From: Janthinobacterium sp. 64
GTDB taxonomy: Bacteria > Pseudomonadota > Gammaproteobacteria > Burkholderiales > Burkholderiaceae_D
NCBI RefSeq assembly: GCF_002813325.1
Contig: NZ_PHUG01000001.1
Location: 1,302,001-1,366,000 of the forward strand
Direction: 5' to 3'
Length of the DNA: 64,000 nucleotides
The notes under the pieces were generated by a model that worked only from the letters and a program-made list of their open reading frames with translations, did no database searches and was not told the origin of the DNA. Of the stretch, positions 26,001 through 34,769 are shown piece by piece. How positions within the stretch are numbered: position 1 is the first letter of the stretch; every line of letters begins with the position of its first letter. The position numbers and the translations under genes were made by a program.

Positions 26001-28778
26001 TCAAGCCAGCTGCGCCAGCAAAGCCGCCGCCGCCATCACGTCCGTCGTGTCGTACCCCTGCGCGTAGCCGGCATGGACGGGGGCCAGCACGGCGTGCGCG
26101 GCGGCGCGGCAGCCTTGCGCCTGCAGCACGGCTGCCAGGCTGGTGGCGCAGCGCAGCTCCCAGCCGGGCGCCTGCTGGCCCCTGGCCAGCAGCAGCGCCT
26201 CTTCCAGCTGCCCCCTTACCACTTCCAGGCCGGCCGCATCGCTTGGTGCCAGCGCGCGCCAGCGGTGATGCGCGTCGCGGCGCAGCACTTCCGGCGCGCT
26301 CCACGGCGCCTGACCCGTGCGCGCGCGCCGCAGCGCATGGCTATCGGCGGCCGCGTCGTGCAAGGTGGCCATCAAATCGATCTGTATCGGCCAGCTGCGC
26401 ACCGAAGGCCAGGGGAACACCGTCAGCGCCTCGCCCGCATCGAGCAGACGCTGGTAGGCGGCGCCCCAGGCGCTCCAGTACAGCAGGCCATAACGGGCCG
26501 CATGCTCGCACAGCAGACAAGTCCAGGCATACGCCAGTTCCCGCTGCCCGCACCACAGGGCGACGGGAATGGCATTGATGGCCAGCGCCACGCACAGCGT
26601 GACGCCATTGTGTTCGAAGCCCACCGCCACCGCCTCGCGCACCAGGGCCAGCGCGTCGTCGGGACGGCCCTGTACCCACAGGCAGCGCGCCAGCGTGCCG
26701 CGCAGGCACACCTGGTGGTCGGCCAGCAAGGCATTGTTGAAACCAAGCTGCAGCGCGCCCTCGGGATGGGCGAGCACCATGCGCGCCAGCGCCGCCGACT
26801 GCGCGTACCGCCCGCGCAGAAACTCGCCAGCCGAGCGCATGCGCGCCAGTACCAGCCGCATCGCCGTGTCATCGCGCGCTGCGCACAGGACGGCCAGCTG
26901 CTCCACGTAATCGTCGGCGCCCAGGAAATCGGCCAGCTTCAGGCTGCAAACCCACATGCCGCAAATCGCCTCACAGCGGCGGCTGGCGTCGTCCGTGCGC
27001 ATGGCCAGCGCATAGCCGCGCTGGAACGAACGCAGCATGGTGCCAGTGACGCCCTGCGTATGCAGCAGCAGGTGCGCCAGCGAGGCGTGCAGCCGCATCT
27101 CGCTGTCGGGGTCCTCCAGTGCATGCTTCTCCATGCATGCGAGCGCTCGCCCGACGCGCACGCGATACTCATCCATCAGCGACAACTGATAGAACAGGGT
27201 TTGCGCGGCCAGGGTCAGGGCCACGCCCAGCGCCACGTCGCCGTCCTCGCCGAAAGCCCAGTCGATGGCGGCGCGCAGGTCATCGACATGGCGGCCGTAG
27301 CGCGCGCTCCAGTGCGCCGGCGCCATGCTTTCCCAATCGGCGGCGATGCGTCCCGCCAGGCCCAGGCAATGGCGCGCATGGCGCAGCAGCACGGCGCCGG
27401 CGCCACCGCTTGCCGACAGCTGCGCCGCGCCGTAAGCGCGCGTGGTGTCGAGCAGACGGTAATACACGTGCTGGCGGCAAAACTCGATGCTGACGAGGGA
27501 CTTGGCCGCCAGGTCGGCCAGCGTATCGAACACGTCGCAGCCCGCCACGGCGCTGGCCGACTCGAGGCGAAAACGGCTTTTGAACACGCTCAGCGCCTGC
27601 AGTACCTGGCGCTCTTGCGCATCGAGCAAGCCGTAGCTCCAGTCCAGGGTGGCGCGCAGGGTCTGGTGGCGCAACGGCATGTTGCGCGCGCCGCGCGTGA
27701 GCAGGCGAAAGCGGTCGTCGAGCTGGCGGCGCAATTCGTGCAGGCCGAAATGGCCGATGCGCCCGGCCGCCAGCTCCAGCGCCAGCGGGATGCCATCGAG
27801 GCGCCGGCAGATATCGACCACCACGGGCACGTCGGCGTCGGCCAGCACGAATGCCTCGTCGACGGCCGCGCAGCGTTCGCAAAACAGCTGCACCGCAGCG
27901 TAGTGCCGCGCCGCCGCCGCATCGGGCACGGCATCGGCCGGCGGCAATTCCAGCGCGGGCAGGCGCAGCAGCTGCTCGCTGGTGAGGCGCAGCGGCTCGC
28001 GGCTGGTGGCCAGCACATGCAGCAGTGGTGCGCCCTTGAGCAAGGCATCGGCCAGCGTGGCGGCAGCGCCGATCACGTGTTCGCAGTTATCGAGCACGAT
28101 CAGCATGTGGCGCGGGCGCAGGTAGGCCAGCAGGACCGGCATGGCGTCGCCGGCCGGCACCGCCACGCCCAGCGCCGTGGCCAGCGCCAGCGGCACCAGG
28201 CTGCCCTCGTCCAGCGGCGCCAGGTCGACGAAACACACGCCATCGGCATAGCGGCGCAGTACGCGCGTGGCCAGGACGACGGCCAGGGTGGTCTTGCCGA
28301 TGCCGCCCGGACCGGCAATGCACAGCAGGCGCAATTGCAGCAGCTGGTTGGCCATCGTTTGCAGCGTCTCGGCGCGGCCCAGCATGCGCGTCAGCATGAC
28401 GGGCAGGTTATGCCGCGGCTCCACGCCCGCCATACCGGGCGCCGGCCGGCCCGTGTGCGCCAGCGGCGCCAGGAAGCCGTAGCCGCGCCCGGGAATGGTG
28501 GTGATGTAGCGCTGGCCATCGCGGCCATCGCCGAGCGCCTTGCGCAGCGCCGCCAGGTGCACGCGCAAGGTCGCGTCATCGACCACGGCGTGGGGCCAGA
28601 CGATGGTCACCAGTTCATGCTTGTCGACGATGTCGCCGGCGCGCTCCAGCAGGGCCAGCAGCAAGTCCATGGCCCTGCTGCCCAGGCGCAGCGCGCGGTC
28701 GCCCTCGAACAGCACCCGCTCCAGCGGCAAAAGGCGAAACGGGCCAAAGACATAGGCCGGGACGGGACTGTTTATCAT
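26001..28778 (-). CDS. Winged-helix regulator fused to a STAND-type ATPase
   Basis: A 925-aa signal-transducing regulator. Residues about 8-106 form an OmpR/PhoB-type winged helix (YVFGPFRLLPLERVLFEGDR through RYITTIPGRGYGFLAPL). A P-loop NTPase follows: Walker A GPGGIGKT at 156-163 and Walker B LIVLDN near 225-230, with an NB-ARC/AAA-like region up to about 450 (LDWSYGLLDAQERQVLQALSVF). The C-terminal half is helical and repeat-like, suggesting ligand or partner binding. Proteins of this COG3903 type are usually transcription activators with unknown inducers. It lies 3 bases from the convergent foldase gene, and its targets are not evident. Confidence 0.88.
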   Translation of the reverse strand: MINSPVPAYVFGPFRLLPLERVLFEGDRALRLGSRAMDLLLALLERAGDIVDKHELVTIVWPHAVVDDATLRVHLAALRKALGDGRDGQRYITTIPGRGYGFLAPLAHTGRPAPGMAGVEPRHNLPVMLTRMLGRAETLQTMANQLLQLRLLCIAGPGGIGKTTLAVVLATRVLRRYADGVCFVDLAPLDEGSLVPLALATALGVAVPAGDAMPVLLAYLRPRHMLIVLDNCEHVIGAAATLADALLKGAPLLHVLATSREPLRLTSEQLLRLPALELPPADAVPDAAAARHYAAVQLFCERCAAVDEAFVLADADVPVVVDICRRLDGIPLALELAAGRIGHFGLHELRRQLDDRFRLLTRGARNMPLRHQTLRATLDWSYGLLDAQERQVLQALSVFKSRFRLESASAVAGCDVFDTLADLAAKSLVSIEFCRQHVYYRLLDTTRAYGAAQLSASGGAGAVLLRHARHCLGLAGRIAADWESMAPAHWSARYGRHVDDLRAAIDWAFGEDGDVALGVALTLAAQTLFYQLSLMDEYRVRVGRALACMEKHALEDPDSEMRLHASLAHLLLHTQGVTGTMLRSFQRGYALAMRTDDASRRCEAICGMWVCSLKLADFLGADDYVEQLAVLCAARDDTAMRLVLARMRSAGEFLRGRYAQSAALARMVLAHPEGALQLGFNNALLADHQVCLRGTLARCLWVQGRPDDALALVREAVAVGFEHNGVTLCVALAINAIPVALWCGQRELAYAWTCLLCEHAARYGLLYWSAWGAAYQRLLDAGEALTVFPWPSVRSWPIQIDLMATLHDAAADSHALRRARTGQAPWSAPEVLRRDAHHRWRALAPSDAAGLEVVRGQLEEALLLARGQQAPGWELRCATSLAAVLQAQGCRAAAHAVLAPVHAGYAQGYDTTDVMAAAALLAQLA

Positions 28779-28829
28779 TCTTGCGTGGGGGAGTAGGTGT
28801 TAAAGCACGCGGCTTGCAGAGGACCTATT

Positions 28830-29717
28830 TTACTGAGCATCCGCGCCATGCCGCATGGCGCCATGTTGCGGCACTGTTACAAGGCCGGCGGCCAGCAGCG
28901 CGGCCACCTCGGCTGCGGGCGCCGGGCGGTGCAGATAAAAACCCTGCACCTGCGGGCAGCCGAGCCGCCGCAGATGCGTCAGCTGTTCCCCGTTTTCCAC
29001 ACCCTCGGCCAACGCTTGCAAGCCCAGGCCGCGCGCCATGGCAAGCGTCGAGGCGACGATGACAGTGTCACAATCTGCGCGGCCACTGCTGCCCAGATCA
29101 TGGATGAAGGAGCGGTCGATCTTGATGGTGTGAATCGGCAGCAACCTGACATGGCTCAAGCCCGAATGGCCGGTGCCGTAATCGTCGAGTGAAATGGCCA
29201 GGCCCAGCGCGCGCAGCTGGCGCAATCCCTGCGCCGCCTGCGCCATGTCGTCGATGCAGCAGCTTTCCGTCACTTCCAGCTCCAGCAGGCCGGCGGGAAT
29301 GGCGTGGCGCCGCAGGCAGCCCAGCACAAAATCGGGCAACTGCGGCTGGCACAGCTGGCGCGCCGAGATATTCACCGCGACCGGCACCACAGGCAGGCCC
29401 GCCGCGCGCCACTGCGCCAACTGGCGGCAAGCCGCACCGATGCCCCAGTTGCCCAGCGCGGCGATGGCGCCAGTCTGCTCGGCCAGGCCGATGAATTCGT
29501 TCGGATAGACCAGGCCGTGGCGCGGATGGTTCCAGCGCAGCAGCGCTTCCAGTCCGACCAGGCGCAATTGCGCCGTATCGAACTTGCCCTGGTAGTGAAA
29601 GCAGAATTCGCCGTCGTCGATGGCGCTGGCCAGGCGCCTCTGCAACTCGCGGCTGCGCGCCGGCGCCCGGCACAGCCGCGCCAGCGCGCCGTGCCAGAAC
29701 CTTGCCAGGCGCGCCAC
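28830..29717 (-). CDS. EAL-domain cyclic-di-GMP phosphodiesterase
   Basis: Cytoplasmic c-di-GMP hydrolase of 295 aa. The GTG at 29717 overlaps the chemoreceptor stop (TAGTG), which suggests coupling. The EAL domain is complete: EALLRW, the metal-binding Asn in VNISARQL, LEVTES, the SLDDYGTGHSG loop, IKIDRSFI with the catalytic Lys, ALAEGVEN, and PQVQGFYLHRP. No GGDEF, PAS or receiver domain is seen; the first 35 residues are basic. With all metal and catalytic residues present it should be active. Its coupling to a chemoreceptor suggests it converts receptor signals into local c-di-GMP changes, which is inferred. Confidence 0.9.
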   Translation of the reverse strand: MARLARFWHGALARLCRAPARSRELQRRLASAIDDGEFCFHYQGKFDTAQLRLVGLEALLRWNHPRHGLVYPNEFIGLAEQTGAIAALGNWGIGAACRQLAQWRAAGLPVVPVAVNISARQLCQPQLPDFVLGCLRRHAIPAGLLELEVTESCCIDDMAQAAQGLRQLRALGLAISLDDYGTGHSGLSHVRLLPIHTIKIDRSFIHDLGSSGRADCDTVIVASTLAMARGLGLQALAEGVENGEQLTHLRRLGCPQVQGFYLHRPAPAAEVAALLAAGLVTVPQHGAMRHGADAQ

Positions 29718-31312
29718 TAGGCCAGCAGGCGCGGTACGGCCGGCGCAGTGCGGCCCGCCAGAACCGCCGGCCCCTGGCGCAGGCGAAACACGCTGACCAC
29801 CAGCAGCAGCCTTGCCGCCTCGCCTTCCAGCGATTGCGATGCGGCCGCCGCCTCTTCCACCAGGGCGGCATTCTGCTGCGTCACTTCGTCCATCTGCACG
29901 ACCGCCTGGCTGACCTGGCCGATGCCCGTGCTTTGCTCGGCGCTGGCGGCCGTGATGTCGGCCACCATCTGGCTCACGCGCCCCACGGCCGCCACCACGT
30001 CCTGCATGGTGGCGCCGGCCTGCGCCACCAATGCCGTCCCCGCATCGACCTGCAAGGTAGAATTGGCGATCAGGGCGCGGATATCGCGCGCCGCCGCCGC
30101 GCTGCGCTGCGCCAGGTTGCGCACTTCCGTTGCCACGACGGCAAAGCCGCGCCCCTGCTCGCCCGCGCGCGCCGCTTCCACGGCCGCGTTCAGGGCCAGG
30201 ATATTCGTCTGGAAGGCCAGCATGTCGATCACGCCGATGATGTCGGCAATCTGCGCCGACGACGCACTGATGGCATCCATCGTATGGATCACCTGGCCCA
30301 CGGCCTGCCCGCCGGCGCCGGCGATGTTCGCCGCCTCGACGGCCAGCACGCTGGCATGGCGCGCATTGTCCGCGTTCTGCTGCACGGTGGAGCTCAGTTC
30401 CTCCATCGCCGACGCCGTCTGTTCCAGCGAGCTGGCCTGCTCTTCGGTGCGCGACGACAGGTCGATATTGCCGGCCGCGATCTGCGACGACGCCGTGGCG
30501 ATGGTGTCCGTTCCGCTGCGCACCTGCTGCACGATCTCGAGCAGGTTGCCGTTCATGATGCACAGTGCGTCGAGCAGCTTGCCCGTTTCATCGCCACCAT
30601 GGCGACCGAAGGTCGATGTCAGGTCGCCGGCGGCCACGCTCTGCGCCACGCCCAAGGCATATTGCAGGGGCTTGACGATGCTGCGCGTGACCAGCCAGGC
30701 CGTGACGAGCGAAAAGAGCACAGCCAGCGCGCTCAGCGCCAGCAGCATGTTGCGCGCCGTGGCGTGTTCCGCGCGCACTTGGGCACCGGCCTGCTCCATC
30801 AGCTCATGCTGGTGCGTGATCAGGCTTTCCAGCGCCGCCATGTAGCGCAGCTGGTCGCCGCGCACGGTGCCGAGCAGCAAATTCGTCGCTTCGTCGCGCG
30901 CCCCTTCTTCCAGCAGGGCCAGCACCTTGTCGCGCCCGGCGTTGAAGGTGGCGCGCGCCTGCGTCACGGCCGCCATCTGCTGGCGGCCCTGCGGCGACAG
31001 CACCACCTTGTCCAGCTGCGCCAGGCCCTTTTCCGTTTCGGCGCCCGCGCGGGCGATGGTGGCGCGTTCCTGCGCCAGTTGCTGCGGCTCCGTCATCAGG
31101 AGCAGGTTGCGCGAGGAGCGCGCGATGATGTTGACATTCTTGATGATGTCGTTGGCCAGCACGGTTTTCGGATATTTGTCATCGATCACGTCGCGCATGC
31201 GCAGTTCCAGGCTCGACAAGCGCAGCACGCCCAGCAGGGCAGTTGCCAGCAGCAGCAGGGTCAACAATGCAAAGGCGCAGCGCAAGCGTGTGCCGATTTT
31301 CATATTTGCCAT
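29717..31312 (-). CDS. Methyl-accepting chemotaxis protein (4HB-type ligand domain)
   Basis: Inner-membrane chemoreceptor of 531 aa. The ATG at 31312 is chosen because AAGGAT lies at usable spacing and the family N-terminus [14 protein letters not shown] follows. TM1 is at about 13-35, the periplasmic four-helix-bundle domain at about 36-195, TM2 near 196-215, and HAMP ([20 protein letters not shown]) follows. The signalling tip is conserved: [59 protein letters not shown]. It ends PAVPRLLA without a CheR-tether pentapeptide. It is coupled to an EAL protein gene and preceded by a consensus CRP-type site. Confidence 0.93.
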   Translation of the reverse strand: MANMKIGTRLRCAFALLTLLLLATALLGVLRLSSLELRMRDVIDDKYPKTVLANDIIKNVNIIARSSRNLLLMTEPQQLAQERATIARAGAETEKGLAQLDKVVLSPQGRQQMAAVTQARATFNAGRDKVLALLEEGARDEATNLLLGTVRGDQLRYMAALESLITHQHELMEQAGAQVRAEHATARNMLLALSALAVLFSLVTAWLVTRSIVKPLQYALGVAQSVAAGDLTSTFGRHGGDETGKLLDALCIMNGNLLEIVQQVRSGTDTIATASSQIAAGNIDLSSRTEEQASSLEQTASAMEELSSTVQQNADNARHASVLAVEAANIAGAGGQAVGQVIHTMDAISASSAQIADIIGVIDMLAFQTNILALNAAVEAARAGEQGRGFAVVATEVRNLAQRSAAAARDIRALIANSTLQVDAGTALVAQAGATMQDVVAAVGRVSQMVADITAASAEQSTGIGQVSQAVVQMDEVTQQNAALVEEAAAASQSLEGEAARLLLVVSVFRLRQGPAVLAGRTAPAVPRLLA

Positions 31313-31646
31313 CTTTATTCGCATCCTTCAGTGTGGTGCATCGGTCATCGCGCCGGGCTCGCATGCAAGGCTGACGGCAATGGCTGCCGCCTGCCAGGTA
31401 TGGCCGGACGCAACAGGCGAAGGGGTCAGCCGGGATGTGGCCGAGGCGGGAACAAGGGTGGTACGCCAGGCAGTGTGAGTTATCTCACAAGCAATGTCGC
31501 GTTAAGTTTTGAAAAGATTTGCTTAGATGGCAAAACAGCTATTTTTGTAACGCTGTTTTTTTAGTAAGTAGTAACCGCAGTGCACGCATGTGAAAACGGC
31601 CGCGCAAGGCGGCCGTCCGGTAGCGCAGGCTGGCGCCGTCACGCCA
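31313..31646. promoter_or_regulatory. Intergenic region between the two chemoreceptor genes, with CRP-type site
   Basis: This 334-base gap has no credible gene. TGTGAGTTATCTCACA at 31474-31489 matches the CRP/Vfr consensus TGTGA-N6-TCACA exactly, 162 bases upstream of the downstream receptor's start. The A/T-rich stretch at 31497-31575 could hold a promoter. I found no clear sigma-28 promoter of the kind common upstream of chemoreceptor genes. A terminator for the other receptor lies at 31596-31616. Confidence 0.6.
31592..31616 (-). terminator. Intrinsic terminator after the second chemoreceptor gene
   Basis: An 8-bp stem ACGGCCGC / GCGGCCGT (31596-31603 with 31609-31616) with a five-base loop, followed on the minus strand by TTTT, about 30 bases past the stop codon. 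Confidence 0.75.
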
Positions 31647-33398
31647 TCAGAACACTTCCCATTCGTCGTCGCGCGGCGCGCTCTGGCGCGAGGACGGTAC
31701 GGCGTGCAGGGCCGGGCGTCCCGCGGCAGGACGCGGTGCCGGATGCTTCGGCGCGGCGCTGGCCACCGCGCGGCGCGGCGCGGCCGCTTTGGTCTGCGTG
31801 GCAGGCGCCTGTGCGCCAGCGAGCTTGAAGACGCTGACCACCCCGGCCAGCTGGCCCGATTGCTCCTGCAGCGATTCGGCCGCGGCGGCCGCCTCTTCCA
31901 CCAGGGCCGCATTTTGCTGCGTCACCTGATCCATCTGGCCGATGGCCTGGTTGATCTGGTCGATGCCCGAGCTTTGCTCCTGCGTGGCCAGGCTGATTTC
32001 CGCCATGATGTCCGTCACGCGCTGCACGCTGGAGACGATTTCGGCCATCGTACTGCCCGCCTCGGCCACCAGCTTGCTGCCTGCGTCCACGGCTTCCACG
32101 GAGTCGCCGATCAGGGTCTTGATTTCCTTGGCCGCCGCCGCCGAGCGTTGCGCCAGGTTGCGCACCTCGGTGGCCACCACGGCAAAGCCGCGTCCCTGCT
32201 CGCCCGCGCGCGCCGCTTCGACGGCTGCATTCAGGGCCAGGATATTCGTCTGGAAGGCGATGCCGTCGATGACGGAAATGATGTCGACGATCTTGCGCGA
32301 CGAGTCGTTGATGGCGTCCATGGTCTCGACCACCTTGCCCACCACCTCACCGCCCTTGACGGCGACGCCGGAAGCACTGCGCGCCAGCTGGTTGGCCTGC
32401 TGGGCATTGTCGGCGTTCTGCCGCACGGTGGACGTCAGTTCTTCCATCGACGATGCCGTCTCTTCCAGCGAACTGGCCTGCTCTTCCGTGCGCGAGGACA
32501 GGTCCAGGTTGCCGCTGGCAATTTCCGACGACGCCGTGGCGATCGTTTCCGTGCCGCTGCGCACCTGGCCGACGATGTTGACCAGGCTGGAATTCATGTC
32601 TTTCAGCGCCTGCAGCAGCTGGCCCGTTTCTTCCGTCGTGTGCACCTCGATCTGGCTGGTCAGGTCGCCCGAAGCCACCGTTTGCGCCACTTTCACGGCC
32701 GAATTGATCGGCTGGGTGATGGCGCGCGTGATGTAGGCGGCGCAGCCGATGCCCAGCGCGGAGGCCAGCAAGCCGAGGATGACCATCAGGCTTTCCGAGC
32801 GGGTCACGGCCGCGCTGCCGTCCTTGATGCTGGCGTCGGCCACGCCGTTATTGAGCTTGATGATCTCGTTGAGCGTGCCTTCGGCCTTGCCGAACAGCGC
32901 GCGCGAGTCCTGGTACTGTTTGTAGAAGGCCACGAACAGCTCTTTCTGGCGCGACTCGTCGCGGTTGTCGGCCAGCTGGCGCAGGATGGCGCGCACCTTG
33001 TCGTCATCGCCCTTCCAGCCGGCCCATTCCCCCAGGAAGCGCTTCCACAGCACGACTTCCTCGGGCGTTTGCGGCAGCGGCTCGTACAGCTTGCGGCCCG
33101 CCTCGATATTGCTCCAGGCCTTGGTGCGCAGCTGCAGCGCTTCCGCGAACTTGTCTTGCGCCTGGTAATTGTTTTCATAGATGGCGGCCGTCAGGGTGGC
33201 GGCGGCGACGGCCGTCTGGCCCTCGTTCATCATCATCAAGCCCTGGATCGACGGCAGGCGCACCACGCCGATCTCGTTGACGGCGTTGCCCACGGTGGCG
33301 ATGCCCGTGTAACCGCAGATGCCGACTACCAGCAGGGCCGCCATCATCACGGCGACGAGGGTCGCCAATTTCCATTTGATCAGTAAATTCTTAAACAT
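31647..33398 (-). CDS. Methyl-accepting chemotaxis protein with C-terminal CheR-tether-like motif
   Basis: Inner-membrane chemoreceptor of 583 aa. TM1 is at about 10-32 (LATLVAVMMAALLVVGICGY). The periplasmic 4HB ligand domain at about 33-190 is Trp-rich (KRFLGEWAGWKGDD). TM2 is near 192-212, then HAMP (ITRAITQPINSAVKVAQTVA) and a complete signalling domain ([40 protein letters not shown]). After a flexible Ala/Pro-rich linker it ends DDEWEVF. This resembles the NWETF-type pentapeptide that tethers CheR and CheB, so it is probably a high-abundance-type receptor that is methylated efficiently. Confidence 0.94.
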   Translation of the reverse strand: MFKNLLIKWKLATLVAVMMAALLVVGICGYTGIATVGNAVNEIGVVRLPSIQGLMMMNEGQTAVAAATLTAAIYENNYQAQDKFAEALQLRTKAWSNIEAGRKLYEPLPQTPEEVVLWKRFLGEWAGWKGDDDKVRAILRQLADNRDESRQKELFVAFYKQYQDSRALFGKAEGTLNEIIKLNNGVADASIKDGSAAVTRSESLMVILGLLASALGIGCAAYITRAITQPINSAVKVAQTVASGDLTSQIEVHTTEETGQLLQALKDMNSSLVNIVGQVRSGTETIATASSEIASGNLDLSSRTEEQASSLEETASSMEELTSTVRQNADNAQQANQLARSASGVAVKGGEVVGKVVETMDAINDSSRKIVDIISVIDGIAFQTNILALNAAVEAARAGEQGRGFAVVATEVRNLAQRSAAAAKEIKTLIGDSVEAVDAGSKLVAEAGSTMAEIVSSVQRVTDIMAEISLATQEQSSGIDQINQAIGQMDQVTQQNAALVEEAAAAAESLQEQSGQLAGVVSVFKLAGAQAPATQTKAAAPRRAVASAAPKHPAPRPAAGRPALHAVPSSRQSAPRDDEWEVF

Positions 33399-33737
33399 GG
33401 CTAGGTCCTTTATTAGTCAAAACTGCTGCTGGCAAGGTTGAGGCTGGCATGTTCGGGTAGAACGGCTGACACTTGTATAAAGGTGGCGGGGTTGTGGCGT
33501 ACGCTTCGTTACAATTGGCGAGAATTCATAAGAGGAAGCATAGTGGAAATTACGCGCGCTGGCTGCTACATACTTGATACAAAACAAGATTTATTTCTTT
33601 ACTGTGGCGCGTGTTGCACAACGGACAAAAAAAATGGCCTGACGCCCTGCTTTGGTGCAAAATATCGCCACGTGCCACTATTGGCTGCGCAGTTGATAGT
33701 CGTATAAGATGGGCAACGAGCAAACAACAGGCAGACC
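33399..33737. promoter_or_regulatory. Divergent intergenic region with a plausible sigma-70 promoter
   Basis: A 339-base region separates the chemoreceptor from the nucleotidase gene. A plus-strand promoter is plausible: TTGGCT at 33681-33686, 16-base spacer, TATAAG at 33703-33708, 30 bases before the nucleotidase ATG. The stretch 33540-33620 is A/T-rich and I see no gene in it. Confidence 0.5.
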
Positions 33738-34682
33738 ATGGCATATCCTATCGAACACAAACTGGTGATCGGGGTCGCTTCCAGCGCCCTGTTCGACCTG
33801 GCTGAATCGCACCAGGTCTACCTCGACAACGGCCCCGAAGAATACCGCAAGTACCAGGAAACGCATATCGACACGGTCTTGCCGCGCGGCGTGGCCTTTC
33901 CCTTCATCCGCCGCTTCCTGAACATCAACAAACATTATCCGCGCCAGTCGCCCGTGGAAGTGGTGCTGTTTTCGCGCAATTCGCCGGAGACAGGCTTGCG
34001 CGTGATGCACTCGATCGCCCACTACGGCCTCGATATTTCGCGCGCCGCCTTCATGACGGGTAAGTCGCCCTACCCTTACCTGCCCGCCTTCAACGCCTCG
34101 CTCTTCCTCAGCGCGAATGAAGGCGACGTGCGCAGCGCGCTGGCCTGCAACTATCCGGCCGGCCTGGTGCTGCCGTCGCGCACGGAAGACGACGAGAACG
34201 ACGAAGAACTGCGCGTGGCCTTCGATTTCGACGGCGTGATCGCCGACGACGAAGCGGAAACCGTGTTCAAGCGCAACAACGACGTCGATGAATTCCACGC
34301 GCATGAAACCCTGAACGTGGGCACGCCGCACCGCCCGGGACCGCTGGCCGGCCTGTTCCAGAAGCTGGCCACCATGCAGCGTCTGGAGGAAAGAGCCCAG
34401 CGGCGCGACCCCGGCTATAAAAAGATCCTGCGCATCGCCATCATCACGGCGCGCAATGCGCCTTCGCACGAGCGAGTCGTGACGACCCTGAAAAGCTGGG
34501 GCGTGGCGGCCGACGAGACGTTTTTCCTGGGTGGCATGGACAAGTCGCGCGTGCTGGCCGTGTTCAAGCCACATATCTTCTTCGACGACCAGCTGAGCCA
34601 CCTCAAATCGGCGGGCGGGACCATCCCCATGGTGCACGTCCCCTTCGGCATTGCCAATATCCGTGCGGGCGATGGTCTATAA
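33738..34682 (+). CDS. Cytosolic 5'-nucleotidase (NT5C1-like family)
   Basis: A 314-aa HAD-related 5'-nucleotidase, expected to dephosphorylate nucleoside monophosphates. The nucleophile motif is VAFDFDGVIADDEAE near residue 155, where the two Asp residues of DFD form the HAD catalytic pair. The N-terminal lobe has VEVVLFSRNSPETGLRVM and ISRAAFMTGKSPYPYL, and the later block is IFFDDQLSHLKSA with the metal-binding Asp pair. Length and motifs match the bacterial 5-nucleotidase family. The next gene, mfd, has its own likely -10 box overlapping this stop codon. Confidence 0.85.
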   Translation: MAYPIEHKLVIGVASSALFDLAESHQVYLDNGPEEYRKYQETHIDTVLPRGVAFPFIRRFLNINKHYPRQSPVEVVLFSRNSPETGLRVMHSIAHYGLDISRAAFMTGKSPYPYLPAFNASLFLSANEGDVRSALACNYPAGLVLPSRTEDDENDEELRVAFDFDGVIADDEAETVFKRNNDVDEFHAHETLNVGTPHRPGPLAGLFQKLATMQRLEERAQRRDPGYKKILRIAIITARNAPSHERVVTTLKSWGVAADETFFLGGMDKSRVLAVFKPHIFFDDQLSHLKSAGGTIPMVHVPFGIANIRAGDGL

Positions 34683-34683
34683 T
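34678..34683 (+). promoter_or_regulatory. Likely -10 box of the mfd promoter
   Basis: An exact TATAAT overlaps the stop codon of the nucleotidase gene, 86 bases upstream of mfd. A TTGCCA lies 21 bases further upstream, which is longer than ideal spacing, so the -35 assignment is uncertain. Confidence 0.45.
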
Positions 34684-34769
34684 CTCGCCTGTCAGCGCCG
34701 TCACTGGCGGCGCTGCGCGCACCACAGCTGTCCCATTCAACTGCCTCTGCCACTAGTGTCATCGCCTGC

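Noticed and set aside
26073..28796. 907-codon plus-strand frame opposite the winged-helix ATPase.
   Set aside because: No domain resemblance and repetitive Gln/Arg/His content. The minus-strand protein has an HTH and a P-loop.
29702..33386. Two long plus-strand frames (29702-31564 and 31590-33386) opposite the chemoreceptors.
   Set aside because: They mirror repetitive chemoreceptor codons. The receptors are unmistakable.
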